A stretch of 64,000 nucleotides of DNA from Cyclospora cayetanensis (Eukaryota > Apicomplexa > Conoidasida > Eucoccidiorida > Eimeriidae). The notes under the pieces are model-generated. The model ran no database searches and was not told where the DNA came from. It saw only the letters and a list, made by a program, of their open reading frames with translations. The stretch covers positions 1-64,000 of the forward strand of contig NW_020312056.1 of NCBI RefSeq assembly GCF_002999335.1, written 5' to 3'. Positions 45,699-56,865 of the stretch are shown piece by piece. The position numbers and the translations under genes are program-made. Each line of letters starts with the position of its first letter. The first letter of the stretch is position 1.

Positions 45699-48600
45699 AT
45701 GAAGCCCTTCTCTCTAAAAACGGCCGTCTCGGCCCTGACGGTCCTTGTTCTCTCTTCCTTAACAAACGCCTCCAATCCGTTGCCCAAAGGTAGCTTGCCC
45801 TTTGAACTCCCAAGTCCAAGACCATTGGAAGGTTGCATGTTTAGATGCTCGTGGAGGCCTTCGCTAGACTATTTTCCGTCTACTGGTGCCTTAGTATAGA
45901 TCGAATCATTGTTTGTGCTGCATGTCTCGTGGATAGATCTCCGGCTGAACCCTGCTAAATAGGTAGAAGCCCACGCAAACTGCCGTTTCTGCTAGCTATC
46001 CCCCTTTGCATCACCGTCTTCTCGGTTTACTCCTTCGCAGATTGTTGCATGCAGTAACATGTCTGCTTACGCCCAAACGATTGTCTGCTGATTAGTGCAC
46101 AATATCCTAGGACCCCCTTGTTGCGCTGTTTGCAGCAAGCCACGACTCCACTGGAGCTGCAGAGGGCCTGATCTCGCCCAGGAAGAATACTTTTGTGCTT
46201 CCCGCAGGAAACATTGGCGACTACAGTGTATTTACAGAATATGGGAGAAACAAAGCCGATAACCTAAGAGGGGAGAGTGCCCAAATCTCTGCCTACCCCT
46301 CCTGGTTACAGGAATCAACTTCTCTACAGCTGCAAGGTCCCAATCCCAGCGGAAATTCGGACAGTGCTGCCGATGCTTCCAATAAGCAAGGCAATAAAGC
46401 ACCAGGTGCTCAGGCAAGTGGCGGGTCTAAAGAAAAAGACGCTGAAAAACATGACTCCAGTGGAGACGAAAGTGACAGCTCCAAGAGTACACATCCTGCA
46501 CTTACAAAACTGGGCAACAGCCCTAAACCCAAACCTAAGGGCAGTCCCAAAGGAATCCCTCCCAAGAAGCCTGTCCCGACTCCCCGGAAATACTCCCCCA
46601 AGAACAAGAACGTTCCCTCTCCTGCACCCCGTAAAACAACCCCCACTCATTCCCCCGCGCCTGGCTCTCCCAGCAGTGCACACGCCTCTGGAGCGCATGC
46701 ATCAAGTCACGCCGATGCGGATAAGGCACACGGCGAAGCTGAAGCGTCAAGCGCCGGTCAAAGTCAACAGCATGCTCAGGGGAAGGGGGACGATGATTCC
46801 AGTTCTTCACAGGAGGCGCAGGCTTCAGGTGTACCAACTGATGGGGAAGGGTCAAAACACCCCGACACGCAAGCTGGTCCTATTACAGTCACTGCTCAAG
46901 TGCATCATTCTTCGGGCGACTCTTCTGAGGAAGCTGGAGGTGCAGGGGCAGCACAAAACACACAAGACGGAGCATCCCATGACAGTCCACACGCCACATC
47001 AAGTGCCGCTCTTTCGGGAGGGTCGGCAGTCCTTGGCGATGGCGATGGCATAGACGTCTTATCCACGGAGGATGAGGCAGACGAACCAAAGAAAAAGGGA
47101 AGAAAAAAAAAGAAAATGTCGCTAGGTGTAAGCAGAAACGCAGGCCTGATGCATGTGGTGTATTTGCGTGCTTATGTACATCAAATTTGTGGTGTGTACT
47201 GTGCAGCAGTCGGACATTGAATTGCATTCTTTCTCAGTTATACCAGACGCTCCACTTTCCTCATATTCTTTTTTTGTAGAATTTTTTTTCTCGCGTGCGA
47301 GGAGTGTTTTCGATGGAAAGATTCCGAAGGACGATGAACAAGGAAGAAGCAATCCAAGTCTTCATCCAAACGGAGGAGGCAAAAAGTAAGTACAAAAGAA
47401 TGCCTTGCTAAAATACGGAACATGTGTGATGCATGGAGACTCTTTTGTTCCGTGAAAAATATATATATATATATATGTATGTATATGCTGACCTGTAGGC
47501 AACCTATCAACAGGTTGGTAATCCGTCTTCCACGTTCATCTGTTTAGTGATTCAGTTTTCTCGTTGAGTTGTGCATTCTGCGCTGCTTACTTGCTCACGT
47601 ATATGCGAGTTCAGGTTTGCTTGACTGCATTAAAGTCAAACCTCTTCAGGAAATAGAGGCCCTCCTTAAGACAACGTGCTCCGGGTTGGAGGGTAACCTC
47701 CAAAACGCTTGCAAGCGTTTGGAAAGGCTTGCAGTGCAATTTATGGAACAGCTAGCGCAAGGATGCACAAACAAACCAATGCATCGTAAGTATATATGCA
47801 TAGAACAAGCAAGAGGGATACAGAGCTAGGAGAGGGGGAAAGGAGAGAGAAGAAAGGCGAACGCTAGTTGGGATTGAGAAAGAAAAGGACGACATGGGAA
47901 CGTCTAGGATATGAGTTGTACGTCATGGGAGGGAAGGAGAAACGAACCAGAGGCATTCACATCCCCTTGTTATTTTAAGGGATGAATGGCCCGGCTATTG
48001 TGAAAAAATAAATGCAGAAAGGAGCAAATGCTGGAAAATCATGTTTCTCCGTTTGTTCTTCTTTCAGTTTGCTTAGAGGAGGACATAACACTGCCTTTGA
48101 TTCATCCCCTCTTTACAGTCTCAGACCCCACAGGTATTTTTTTTAAACATAGAAATAGGTACAGGGACGCTCTCTTCAGTTCAAAGCGCTTGCCTGGGGG
48201 AAGGTTTGAATGCGGCCAGTTGTTCGTATTACTTTGCGCGCTTTTATTCACTTATTTTGTTTCTGCCTTCGCACTGTTCCTATTCCTTGTTATTTTTACG
48301 ACTGGCTCGACTGTGGTGGGTAGCTGCCTGCATAAAGAGGCAAATGAGTCCTAGGAAGGTGCTCAGACACTTGGCGCCCCTGTTATTTCCTCTCATTCCC
48401 TGATTTTTCTAGAGTTTCCTTGCTGTGTCGGGAATATACACTTTTTTTCCCTCTATGTCCCTCATACTGTCACCTTATCAGTCTCTCTCCTTTCTTCCAC
48501 ATCCTTTCGTTGTCTTGGCTTTCCCCTGCTTGTTTCTGCTCTCCTCAGTTTCATTCGGCCTGCGCGCCTCCGAGTTTGACTTCTCAAGATTTACGCATCC

Positions 48601-50688
48601 CATCACAGAAGAAGAGGAGCCAGAGAAAAAGCACAAGAAGGGTAAAGGCAAACGAGCTTCGAAAAAAGCAACCAAAACAAAATTAACAGGCAAAGAAGAT
48701 AGTTTCTTCTGTGGGAGTGATTTGGGAACCTTTTACAGTGGAGTCCGCGACTTGCATAGCCAACTCGAAGCCAAAACAAAGAAGGTAACGCGCAGATTCT
48801 GGAAAAGAAAGAAGACGAAAATGAAGGCTGTCCAGGTGCGTAACCTTGCACCGACCGTATGGGGGAAGTACGGACAAAACAGGCTTTCTTTATGATGGTC
48901 TTTTTCACCTTTTGCGTGCCTCGACTGTTTCTCCTGCCTGCGCGTTGGCATCATTTCTTAGGGATTAGCGATGTCAGGTGTATACGCCTTGGCACAGCCA
49001 CCGCAAGTGGATGCTGTGTTCGCCAAAGTTTTGATAAGTGCCTTAGACCTTTCACAGTGCCCTAAGAAGGCCAAAGTACTCGTGCCGGCTGGAAAAGGGT
49101 CACCTTACAAGGTAAAGATGGAGGAAGTCAGGAACAAGGTCTTGCTTGAGCATCTCGAAAAATCTCTCAAGATTTCTTCAGTGAGCGGCAACCCAGTTGC
49201 TGAGTACAACGCAAGCGTACGAGACCTCTTCCTCGCGGGCATACCAATGCTAGAAGGCTTGGGCGAAATGGCTGAGGGGAAAAAAGACGTATTAACACAG
49301 GTTTCACAAGCGGTAGGGACGGAAATGCAGCAAGAACTCGACGATATAATACGTGAAGAATACAGCACGGTGTTAACGACGTGTACGTCCATGCCTGACA
49401 GCATTACAGTCTCAAGCACATAGCTTCAGATAGTTTATGAGAAACAAACTCAAAGGGATAGCCGATCTGTGGCGCCCTCTCATTGCAACACTGCTGCGTC
49501 CGACATGCCCATTTTTGTGCCTTTCCAGCCGTGAAACTGTTGTTAGTCTGCTTCCCAGTTTTCCCTGTAGCTCTGTTTCTGACCCATTGCTGGAAAAATT
49601 GCATGAAAAATTTCAAAGGCAGTTGCAAGCATTCCATGTGCTCTAGCGAAAGCCGTTCCGTATCTTTGCACGTGAAGAAATGCAACAGCCTATGTTTCTT
49701 GCCTTGTGCACGCACAATCTGCAAAACCGGATCCTTCTACGCTGGATTTGGATGTTGTTTGTTGCGTTTCGCTTCCTCAGATTTGGAGAAAGCAGGCAAA
49801 AGAACTTCCCGGTTCAAGCGGGTGCTTGCCAGAAACAAACTCTTACGGAAAATGTTCGTTGGCCTTCTGAAATTCATCTTGAAGATTTGCCTGCCCTTCT
49901 TGAAGAGAAACAAAAGAACCCACAGTGCCTCAGCAGCGAGACTGGAGCGCGGAAGAAATGCTTCTGTTCTCCCCTTCTTGGGGTTGTACCCTGGATCCAT
50001 GGCTTGGGCCGAATTCGTGAAGGCATTTGTTCGTGAAGTCGTTTTATCAGGGGACAAAGCGAGTGCTCGGCTGGAAGGCGAACTGGTGAAAGCGCTGCTA
50101 AAATCCTATTTTAGCAGAAAGAAAGCGGCGCTGAGCAAGGTGAAGAGGAAGGCGAAGAAAGCAGCCAAGAAAGCAGCCAAGAAAGCAGCCAAGAAAGAAG
50201 CCAAGAGAGCCCGAAAGAGAGGAGGGAACGCGGCTGATGGGGTGCTGGCGGCTACGGCATTAGTGCAACTGAGCAAAAGGAGAGGCACCCCTGCGTTTTC
50301 ATCGCCAGTCCGCCGTCTCGTTGCCGCGGAGCAGCCCTATTTTGGAAAGCTTTTGCGTGTTCAGGGAGCTTCTTCTTCCCTGCTGCAGTCAGAGGGGGAA
50401 GGTGTACATAACGGACGTCACAAAAAGGGGAAGCGCTTGCTGATTGGTCTTATACTCTTGGGTCTTGTCGGAATTATGATTTTAGCGAGTGGTGCAACTC
50501 TGGGCCTCTGGGTTCCCATAATGGCGCTGACAGTTTCTATAATTGGACTGGTGCTGATTGTAGTGATGAAATTCTTGAAGGCTAGAAGTCAAACCTCACA
50601 ACATGGAGAGGAGGATTCTTCTACGGACACAGATGACGACCAGGAGGCTGGATTTGAGGGCGAAGATAATGATGCCTTCGAAGAGTGA
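45699..50688 (+). CDS. Secreted/membrane protein, signal peptide, Pro/Ser/Lys-rich, C-terminal membrane hairpin
   Basis: Eight exons fit: 45699-45789, 46136-47127, 47280-47385, 47615-47785, 48068-48133, 48549-48839, 48978-49382, 49529-50688 (3282 nt, 1093 aa, all phases agree; the exon 6/7 join is least certain). It begins MKPFSLKTAVSALTVLVL with a likely cleavage near LTNA-SN. Residues 31-361 are a low-complexity Ser/Pro/Lys/His stretch ending in KKKGRKKKK. Exons 3-7 are unique, helical and charged, with few repeats. Exon 8 opens with a hydrophobic segment (VKLLLVCFPVFPVALFL), has a Lys/Ala repeat (50149-50205), then two adjacent membrane helices near residues 1013-1056 (RLLIGLILLGLVGIMIL; VPIMALTVSIIGLVLIVV) and an acidic tail ending DAFEE. 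There is no poly-Gln. A secretory-organelle (rhoptry or dense-granule type) protein is possible; no family was recognised. It faces the PMI gene tail to tail. Confidence 0.8.
50146..50205 (+). repeat. Coding 12-bp repeat (KKAA)
   Basis: Four copies of AAGAAAGCAGCC in frame, flanked by diverged copies, giving Lys-Lys-Ala-Ala steps within a strongly basic stretch of about 50 residues of the secreted protein. It would form a basic amphipathic helix just before the two membrane segments. Confidence 0.9.
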
Positions 50689-51344
50689 AGAGGTTCAACG
50701 GGGAAGCAAGGGTATGACGCATGCAAGTATGACGCATGCAAGGAGGAAGGACGTGGTGCCTGGCTTCTGCCGTAGACGGCGCAAGAGCCATGCCACAGGG
50801 AAATTAGGGGAGAGAAACGTGATGAAAGCGAAGGCAGCGTTATACGGCCTTCTTAAGGATTTTTGCAGGTTCTGAAGTCTATGGGAATACTGTCTTGGGT
50901 GCTAGACTCTGAAATTTTCGGAGGAAAACACGAACTCTGTTTCGCACCACTTATAAATATGCGTGGGCGTAAGCATAGCGCCACAAGAAGGAAGGGAGGC
51001 CTGCGCCGAATGCCAGCGTTTCGGAGTCCGTCGCAAACGCGATGACGCGAAAGAATTCGCTTGGCCTTATCTATGTGTGTCTAGTGTGTCTAGCGTGTTG
51101 CGTAGAGTTCAGTTAGGCTCTCTCCGCAATTGAAAAGTGACAAAGAGAGGCACCGAGAGATACATAGAGAGAGGTGCACGCAGTACATAGCACAGCGAGA
51201 CAAATAAACCCCTCGCAGAAACACGTTAGGCGAAGACAGTGGAAGAGGCCACGAAGCGGCGGCTGACAGAAATAGGCAATACTTTTTTAAAATGGAAAGC
51301 GAGGGCGCGCGCGAGAGAGAAAGAGACACAGAGACCGTCACAGA
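50689..51344. other. Intergenic, tail-to-tail region
   Basis: Between the stop of the secreted protein (+) and the stop of PMI (-). A TATGACGCATGCAAG direct repeat lies at 50713-50743. A short open frame at 50863-51045 (+) lacks any recognisable feature. Short purine/GT stretches at 51060-51180. Confidence 0.5.
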
Positions 51345-53692
51345 TCACTGTAGCAGGTGTTCAGTTATTCCTCCAGTGACAAGGAAGGCCAGCAGGTTGT
51401 GCCTGTTCGGTTCTGGATTGTCGTGCTGCAACAGCAGCTTCGCCAGACCGTCTCTGGCTGTTTCTCTCTGTGTCGGATTTTTAACGCCATCTTCAGCTTC
51501 GAGCTGTGTGCAGTCCTGAAGGCCGCAAATCGGTAGACTGCGAAGAGCGCACTTGTGTTTCAGGAAGGCTGCAGACACTCCGCGCCGTTGGTGCCGCACG
51601 GAGGGGGAACGAAAAGGCTGCAGAGGAGGGTAAAAAGAGACGCAGCCGAGAGACTGCCCGTCCACTTACCAAGACTACGGTTGCCTCAGCAGCAATGTAA
51701 AAGATGTCTCCAGTGCGGAGACAGACAGCAACCTCGTGCGATTTCGAGTGTATGCGCATAGCCGCGCGAAAAGGCGCCCAAAGGACAAGCAATACACCTG
51801 GAGTTCGGTGCAGAAGCTCCAAGGAACGCTGCAGAGAAACAGCGCAGCAGTGGCAGGCAGGCACGCGCAGGTGGTCAATCCTCTCTCTCTTTCTCTCTGT
51901 CGGATTCTTATCTACAGGCGACGTCGAAAAAGCTATTTAGGAAACGTCCGGAGGCTTAAGCATTTAGGGTCGGCACAGACTGAGCAGCCGAGCGGCAGAG
52001 AAACGCGCGCAGTACAGAACTCCGGGAAGCGCCAGAGGGGTGGATGATACAAGCAGCACTGCTCTTGTTGCTGTTGCACTTGTTGCTGCTCTTGTTGCTG
52101 CTCTTGTTGCTGCACTTGTTGCTGCTCTTGCGGGCTAGAGTCTGTTGGGGGCATGCAGAGGCGCCGCAGCAGGGTAAGCTGCTCTTCCGCGCCTTGTGGC
52201 ATAGCTGCCGGGAAAGTGCGAGCAGGAGCTTGCAGCAGAGGAGAGAAGTCTAGAGATTGCAGCAGCAGCGGAGCGTCTACTTTCTTGGAAGTCAGACCGC
52301 CCCTAATGACATTGTCTGAAGTCGCCATCAGTTCTACGCAGTGCCCTGCAGAACCGCAGCAGCAGCAGTCCCCGAAGGAGCAGCAGCAGCGACAGAAGGC
52401 TGTGTGTGTCGCAGCGGGAAGGTACAGGAGACGGCTCTCTCCAGAGGAAGTGCACGCACAGCGCCATGCAGCACGGCGAGCCATCCTCGGCTCTGCCTCG
52501 CTTCGACTTCGAGCAAGGCCGTCCATTAGCAGCAGCAGCGAATCTGACCTTTGAGGTAGCAGTGCAAGTAATTCGGAGGAATGAAGAGCGCCTCCCCGTC
52601 CTTCAGCAAGACCAAGTTCAAGAAGAAGGCAGCAAAGCAGCCAATGTCGGCTGGATACGCCTGCAAAAGCTGCAGAGCTACCCACTCCGCTTCTTGCTGC
52701 AGCTGTGGCTGCGACGCTCTTGTGGGGTCTGGAGGCGGCTCCTTCAGAAGTCGCGCATGCAAGTCTTTGAGAGCGGCTTGCTGCTCTCGAATCCGACTGT
52801 GTGCCTGCTGGTTCTGCTCAAGGTCGATCTGCAACAGGGCAGCGAATGCAGCCTTGAGCATATGAGCTGCTTCCTTTCCGTCCTGGTGCTGCTGCTGCGG
52901 GAGCGTTTGAAACTTCCGACCGACATCAGACTGCATAAATTGCTGACCAAGTGCCTGTCTCAGTTCTGGAGTTTGTTGCAGCAGTGCAGCGACTGCCGCT
53001 GGCTGTCTGAAGCCTGCGAGAGCTGCAAACTCCCCAATCGCGATCGCCATCTCAGGTTTATGATTTGCATCACGGTACTCCAGCGGCTGCTCCGCATGCA
53101 GCCGTGCAGCCAAAGCTCTGTCTGGGTGTGACTGCAATGAAAGCGGAGTCGCAACGGAGAGAACCTTCAGCAGAAACGGCAGGCCAGAAGCCTCTCTTTG
53201 CTTCTCCTGCTGCGTATGTTGTTGCTTCTCCTGCTGTGCATGTTGTTGCTTCTCCTGCTGCGTATGTTGTTGCTTCTCCTGCTGCGTATGTTGTTGCTTC
53301 TCCTGCCGCGTATGTTGCTGCTGCAAATGCTCCATCAGCGAGAGAGGGGGGCACACCGGTGCAGTGACTTGCCTTTGGGGGCCCCTCGATAGAAAGGCAT
53401 CCGCCTCCACGGGCATGACGTATGCACAGCCATTAGGATGCGTTCCTATCCACAACTCCGCGAAAGGACGGGAGTCTGTGGATCCTCCTTGCTGCTCCCG
53501 AGACGCCTCTTCCTGTGCATCATAGTTGATGCAGCCTTTTGTGCGCTTCGCAAGGGCCGCAACAACTGCGGTGTCTGCTGGGCATCCCCACGCATACCGC
53601 TGCACGAACGGCAGCACTCTAACGACAGCCTGCTGCGGCAGGCTTTCTTGGGGAAGAGCTGAGCAGAGAGGCAGATCCACAGATATACCCAA
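51345..53692 (-). CDS. Mannose-6-phosphate isomerase, type I
   Basis: Zinc enzyme interconverting fructose-6-phosphate and mannose-6-phosphate in the cytosol, which feeds GDP-mannose, GPI anchor and N-glycan synthesis. Four exons on the minus strand: 53692-52549, 52345-51981, 51828-51670, 51515-51345 (1839 nt, 612 aa, phases agree). Visible: RYAWGCPADT, FAELWIGTHPNG, LPFLLKVLSVATPLSLQSHP (zinc Gln and His), NHKPEMAIAI (zinc Glu), FIPPNYLHCYLKG (zinc His), then across the intron HCVELMATSDNVIRGGLTSK (catalytic Arg), and CLRTGDIFYIA near the C-terminus. The human enzyme is 423 aa. The excess comes from a 7-residue repeat (Q-Q-H-T-Q-x-E-K) between GTHPNG and LPFLLKV, a Gln-rich insert, and a C-terminal extension ending GGITEHLLQ. 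The donor of exon 2 is the least certain join (a GTCTGT site). The gene is divergent from the 54.6 kb gene. Confidence 0.93.
52066..52135 (-). repeat. Coding Gln-rich repeat in PMI
   Basis: Three copies of a 24-bp unit (TTGTTGCTGCTCTTGTTGCT, then GCTC or GCAC) on the + strand. In the PMI frame it reads QEQQQVQQ-type segments, between the isomerase catalytic part and its C-terminal domain. Confidence 0.85.
53196..53330 (-). repeat. Coding 21-bp repeat in PMI
   Basis: Five to six copies of TGTTGCTTCTCCTGCTGCGTA (21 bp), read on the minus strand as a seven-residue unit of Gln, Gln, His, Thr/Ala, Gln, Glu and Lys. It is inserted in PMI between the GTHPNG and LPFLLKV motifs, so it should loop out from the fold next to the active-site face. 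Confidence 0.92.
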
Positions 53693-53699
53693 CGTAGAC

Positions 53700-53950
53700 G
53701 TGTATACAGATACACATACTTACATACTTACACATACACATACTTGCACATACACATACTTGCACATACACATACTTGCACATACACATACTTGCACATA
53801 CACATACTTGCACATACACATACTTGCACATACACATACTTACACATACACATACTTACACACACACATACTTACACATACACATACTTGCACATATTCA
53901 TACTTACACATACTTACACATACACATACTTACACATACACATACTTGCG
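53700..53950. repeat. 16-bp minisatellite upstream of PMI
   Basis: About 14 copies of CACATACACATACTTG with T/A variants, starting only about 10 bp beyond the PMI start codon, so it occupies the region expected to hold the PMI 5' leader or promoter. Open frames across it are artefacts. Confidence 0.93.
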
Positions 53951-54649
53951 CAAAATTACACAGCGCGTGGAGGCAAACACGAAGGCTGGCACCGAGGGTT
54001 GGTGGGCAGCCGTTTCTGTAGAGGCCTCGGATTTTCGCTTTGCCGCCAACGGGGGTGCTCTCAACGGCTCAAGCTTACCCATGGTGTCTGTTTCTGCAGC
54101 GAAGGTTTTGAGTGTAAACTCCTCCAGAAACACGCTCACGGGCAAAAAATCAAAGTCAAAAACTTCCAAACGTGCCAGGAATCAGCGGGCTATGTGCTTC
54201 TCCGGCTAAGCCGGTGCAAAGACCCCTGGTATCGGCGCAAGCTCACACGCAAATTTTACGGTATAAAGTAAGGTGTTTCTGAGGCTGCTGCAATTTAGCT
54301 GCACTCATAAGGCCCTTGCTGCTTGAGCCTCTGCAGCACCTTGCAGGGGGCCCTTCGCTGACTGCTGTACCTCTCGCTGCAGAAACCGATTGGGGGCCCC
54401 TCGAGAGGCCCCTTCCCCCTCCTCCTTTCGCCCCAGGAGATATACACACACGACACACACAAATACTACGCTTTCGCAGTTAGCTCTGCATGCGCCATTT
54501 TGCTTGCGTTTGGCCTCGCTGTATGCAGAATCCACCGTAGAACCCTTTACACATCAATGGTGGACATTCGTTGTCGGGCTTCGGCTGGGGGCGGCAGGCA
54601 TTGAAACGAGCTTCTTCATGAAGCGTAGGAAGTAAAAAGTAGAAATTAG
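53951..54649. other. Divergent intergenic region
   Basis: Between the minisatellite at the PMI 5' side and the start of the 54.65 kb gene. It contains a GGGGCCCCTCGAGAGGCCCC near-palindrome at 54393-54412 and a GGGGGCCC at 54347. A + open frame at 53950-54210 is Ser/Lys-rich but has no clear splice partner. Confidence 0.45.
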
Positions 54650-55630
54650 ATGGCCAGTTCTAGAAGGTATCGAGAGAGGAGTTCGTGCGTGTTGCGGAAG
54701 CGAATGGCAGCCAGTCCTCGGCATTCTGAACGCTCCTTGCCCATGGAGCCGTGCGACTCCGAAGCAGCCGCATCAGGTACACTATGCCGGCTTTTCAGGG
54801 TTGGGGTTCCCGTCAGCGGCGGCAGCAGCGGCTTTATCAAAAGATGCTTCGACTTGGTCATGATGAAAGTTCAGATTCCTAGCCCCTTCCGCCACTGGCT
54901 CCTAGCGGCGGTAAAGCTGAGAGCGAGAGAGAAATGGCGAGGCCTCATCATCATCCCCTTCAGTGTAGCGTGGAGATTCGATTGTGAATTCATGTGCAAA
55001 CTCAGGGTTGGTGGTTTTCGTGTTTCTCAGATTTCATGTACTGGGGTCGCAAGCGGCGCATCCCGCACACGGAGGGACTTTTTGCGTCGTTCGTCTTTAT
55101 CCCGGGTCTGATACTGACGCGTTTGCTCAGAATAAATCTTTGAATAATACTGGATCCCCCTTAAATGCAGCATCCATCGTGGAGGTGGTGGTCGGGGGGG
55201 GAGGGCTGCTACTGCGGGAAAGATTCCCAGTAGAAGCACTGTTGCTGGGAATTCTGTTGTGTATTTGAAGGCGGCCCTTGGCTGTTTGTGTGTTGCAGTG
55301 AAGGGCAGCAAACTAAAGAAGCAAACTCAAATGTGTGTCGACTGTCTCGATTCTGTAGTTTGCCGCGTTCTAAAGCAGCAACAGCATGCCCGCCATCAAC
55401 AACAGCAGCTCGAAGAGCAGCAGCTGTTGCGCGTGCAGCCTTGGTATCTGCGCCTAGGGACTGCGGCATCAGCGGGGGGAAACAAGAAGCAGTGTACACA
55501 TGCTGATACTAGTGATCCTCAGGAGTATGCGCATTTAAGCTTATCCCGACTTCTGCTGCTGCAAGACCACCTGCTGGAGGCCTTTGTTGCAGCCCTCCGT
55601 AAAGCCCTTAGAAATATTCAAAGGTGCTAA
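54650..55630 (+). CDS. Small hypothetical protein, helical, Gln-rich linker
   Basis: Two exons fit: 54650-54776 (ending GCATCAG|GTACAC) and 55299-55630 (after TGTTGCAG), giving 152 aa with phases in agreement. The N-terminus is Arg/Ser-rich. The second exon has CVDCLDSVVCRVLKQQQHA, a short poly-Gln/Glu linker, the segment LRVQPWYLRLGTAA, and a C-terminal helix LSLSRLLLLQDHLLEAFVAA followed by LRKALR. No family recognised. There is no signal peptide or membrane span. Another upstream or downstream exon cannot be excluded. The intron is about 520 bp and ordinary. Confidence 0.45.
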
Positions 55631-56331
55631 AGCCCTAAATTTAAAGTTCCTGCGCGTGGAATTCACCCCATTAAGCAGCAGGAGTAGCAGCAGCCTGTCC
55701 TCTACCGCAGCATGAACACACCTGTGGGCGAGTCACCCTGGCCTCGCTGGGCTGTATGTACAGAGGATCTACGAATCATGGCTCGGGATTTTTGCGTTCA
55801 GCTTTTCGCTAGTCCTAAGTGCGTCTTCGCTTTGCTTCCTGACCAACGAGGATAACTCGAGGCTTTTCGCGTCCCTCCCCGCGCAAACACCGAGCACCAA
55901 ACGACAGCAGGTAAGCAGCGTGAGAACCCCAGGGAAGGAAGAGCCACACACAAAGGATGCAGCCAGCCTTCGTTCTACGTGCCCGCTTCCTTTTAAAATA
56001 TAGCACGCAAGGCTGCGAAGGAGTGCTGTGGGGTGTGGCTTTGTGTGGAAAAGCTCGAGGAGCTGTTCGCTGCAGTAGACTCGGTCGTTTCGGCGTTTGG
56101 ATTTTTACCGTTTTGGAGGCCTTTGAAGCCTCATGTCTCCCTCGCTGCCACCTCATTGGTTAGCCGGTGATCTTGCTGCTGCTGCCGCTTCTTCTTCGCC
56201 CTGCTGCGTTGCCGCTAACCCGTGTCGTGCTCACTGCGGGCAAGACACGCTGTTTTTGCGCGTAGCTGCGCGGTTCGATGGACTGCCATTGCAGACAGGC
56301 TCAGTTTCTGGTGCCTCGGCTGCTTCCTCGA
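55631..56331. other. Intergenic
   Basis: About 700 bp between two small + strand genes. A + open frame from an ATG at 56133 (Ala/Ser/Cys-rich, stops at 56465) overlaps the next gene in another frame and shows no domain. Confidence 0.4.
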
Positions 56332-56865
56332 ATGGGAAACAGCCACGCAGACTCCGATGGCAGGGCGCACATCGGCAAGTGCAGTGTTCAGCAGGTGCCA
56401 GAAACTTTGGAGTGGGCAGAATTTCATGTGCTTTGTGTTTCGCAGGTGGTGACCCCGACCATTGAGTTTCTCAAGCAGTTTGCGGATCAAGAAACTGACT
56501 CCAAATGCAGCAACGGGAGCACAAGTAGCTCCAAGGGGGGGTGGTTCCTGCTGGCTGAAGGGCAGGGGCTAGAAACGCTCCAGCAGCAGTGTTGCAGCGG
56601 CAAGACCAGCAGCCTCCGCACGAGCAGCAACAACAGAAGTGTCGTTGGCAAGCAGGGCAGCCAAGCGAAAGACAACAGCAGCACGGGGTTACGCGATGTG
56701 TGGGTGGAAGTGGATCGCGTATGCGTGACTATCGGAAAGCGTACAACCGAGATCAAGCTACACGGAAAAACAGCGCATTGCTACGCATGCAGCAGCACTG
56801 TGTGCTGTTGCGGCAGCAGCAGCGATGAGAGCGCTGCCGATCTGAAGGCACTGGGCCTGTCCTGA
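56332..56865 (+). CDS. Hypothetical protein with MGNS myristoylation-type N-terminus
   Basis: A single open exon of 177 codons starting at the ATG at 56332. The first residues, MGNSHADSDG, fit an N-myristoylation signal (Gly2, Ser4 context), which would place it at a membrane. It continues with TLEWAEFHVLCVSQ and VVTPTIEFLKQFADQE, a Ser/Asn/Gln-rich middle, then DVWVEVDRVCVTIGKRTTEI and a Cys-rich end. The CAG before VVTPTIEF could also be an acceptor site, so the upstream part may instead be intron. No family recognised. The frame with MGNS was chosen over the overlapping frame from 56133 because it stays open longest through non-repeat sequence. Confidence 0.4.
   Translation: MGNSHADSDGRAHIGKCSVQQVPETLEWAEFHVLCVSQVVTPTIEFLKQFADQETDSKCSNGSTSSSKGGWFLLAEGQGLETLQQQCCSGKTSSLRTSSNNRSVVGKQGSQAKDNSSTGLRDVWVEVDRVCVTIGKRTTEIKLHGKTAHCYACSSTVCCCGSSSDESAADLKALGLS

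Noticed and set aside
46277..47053. 258-codon + frame inside the secreted-protein exon 2
   Set aside because: It overlaps the 341-codon frame that links in phase to the signal-peptide exon and to exon 3; the alternative has no such links.
52406..53131. 241-codon + frame across PMI
   Set aside because: It is antisense to the clear mannose-6-phosphate isomerase exon.
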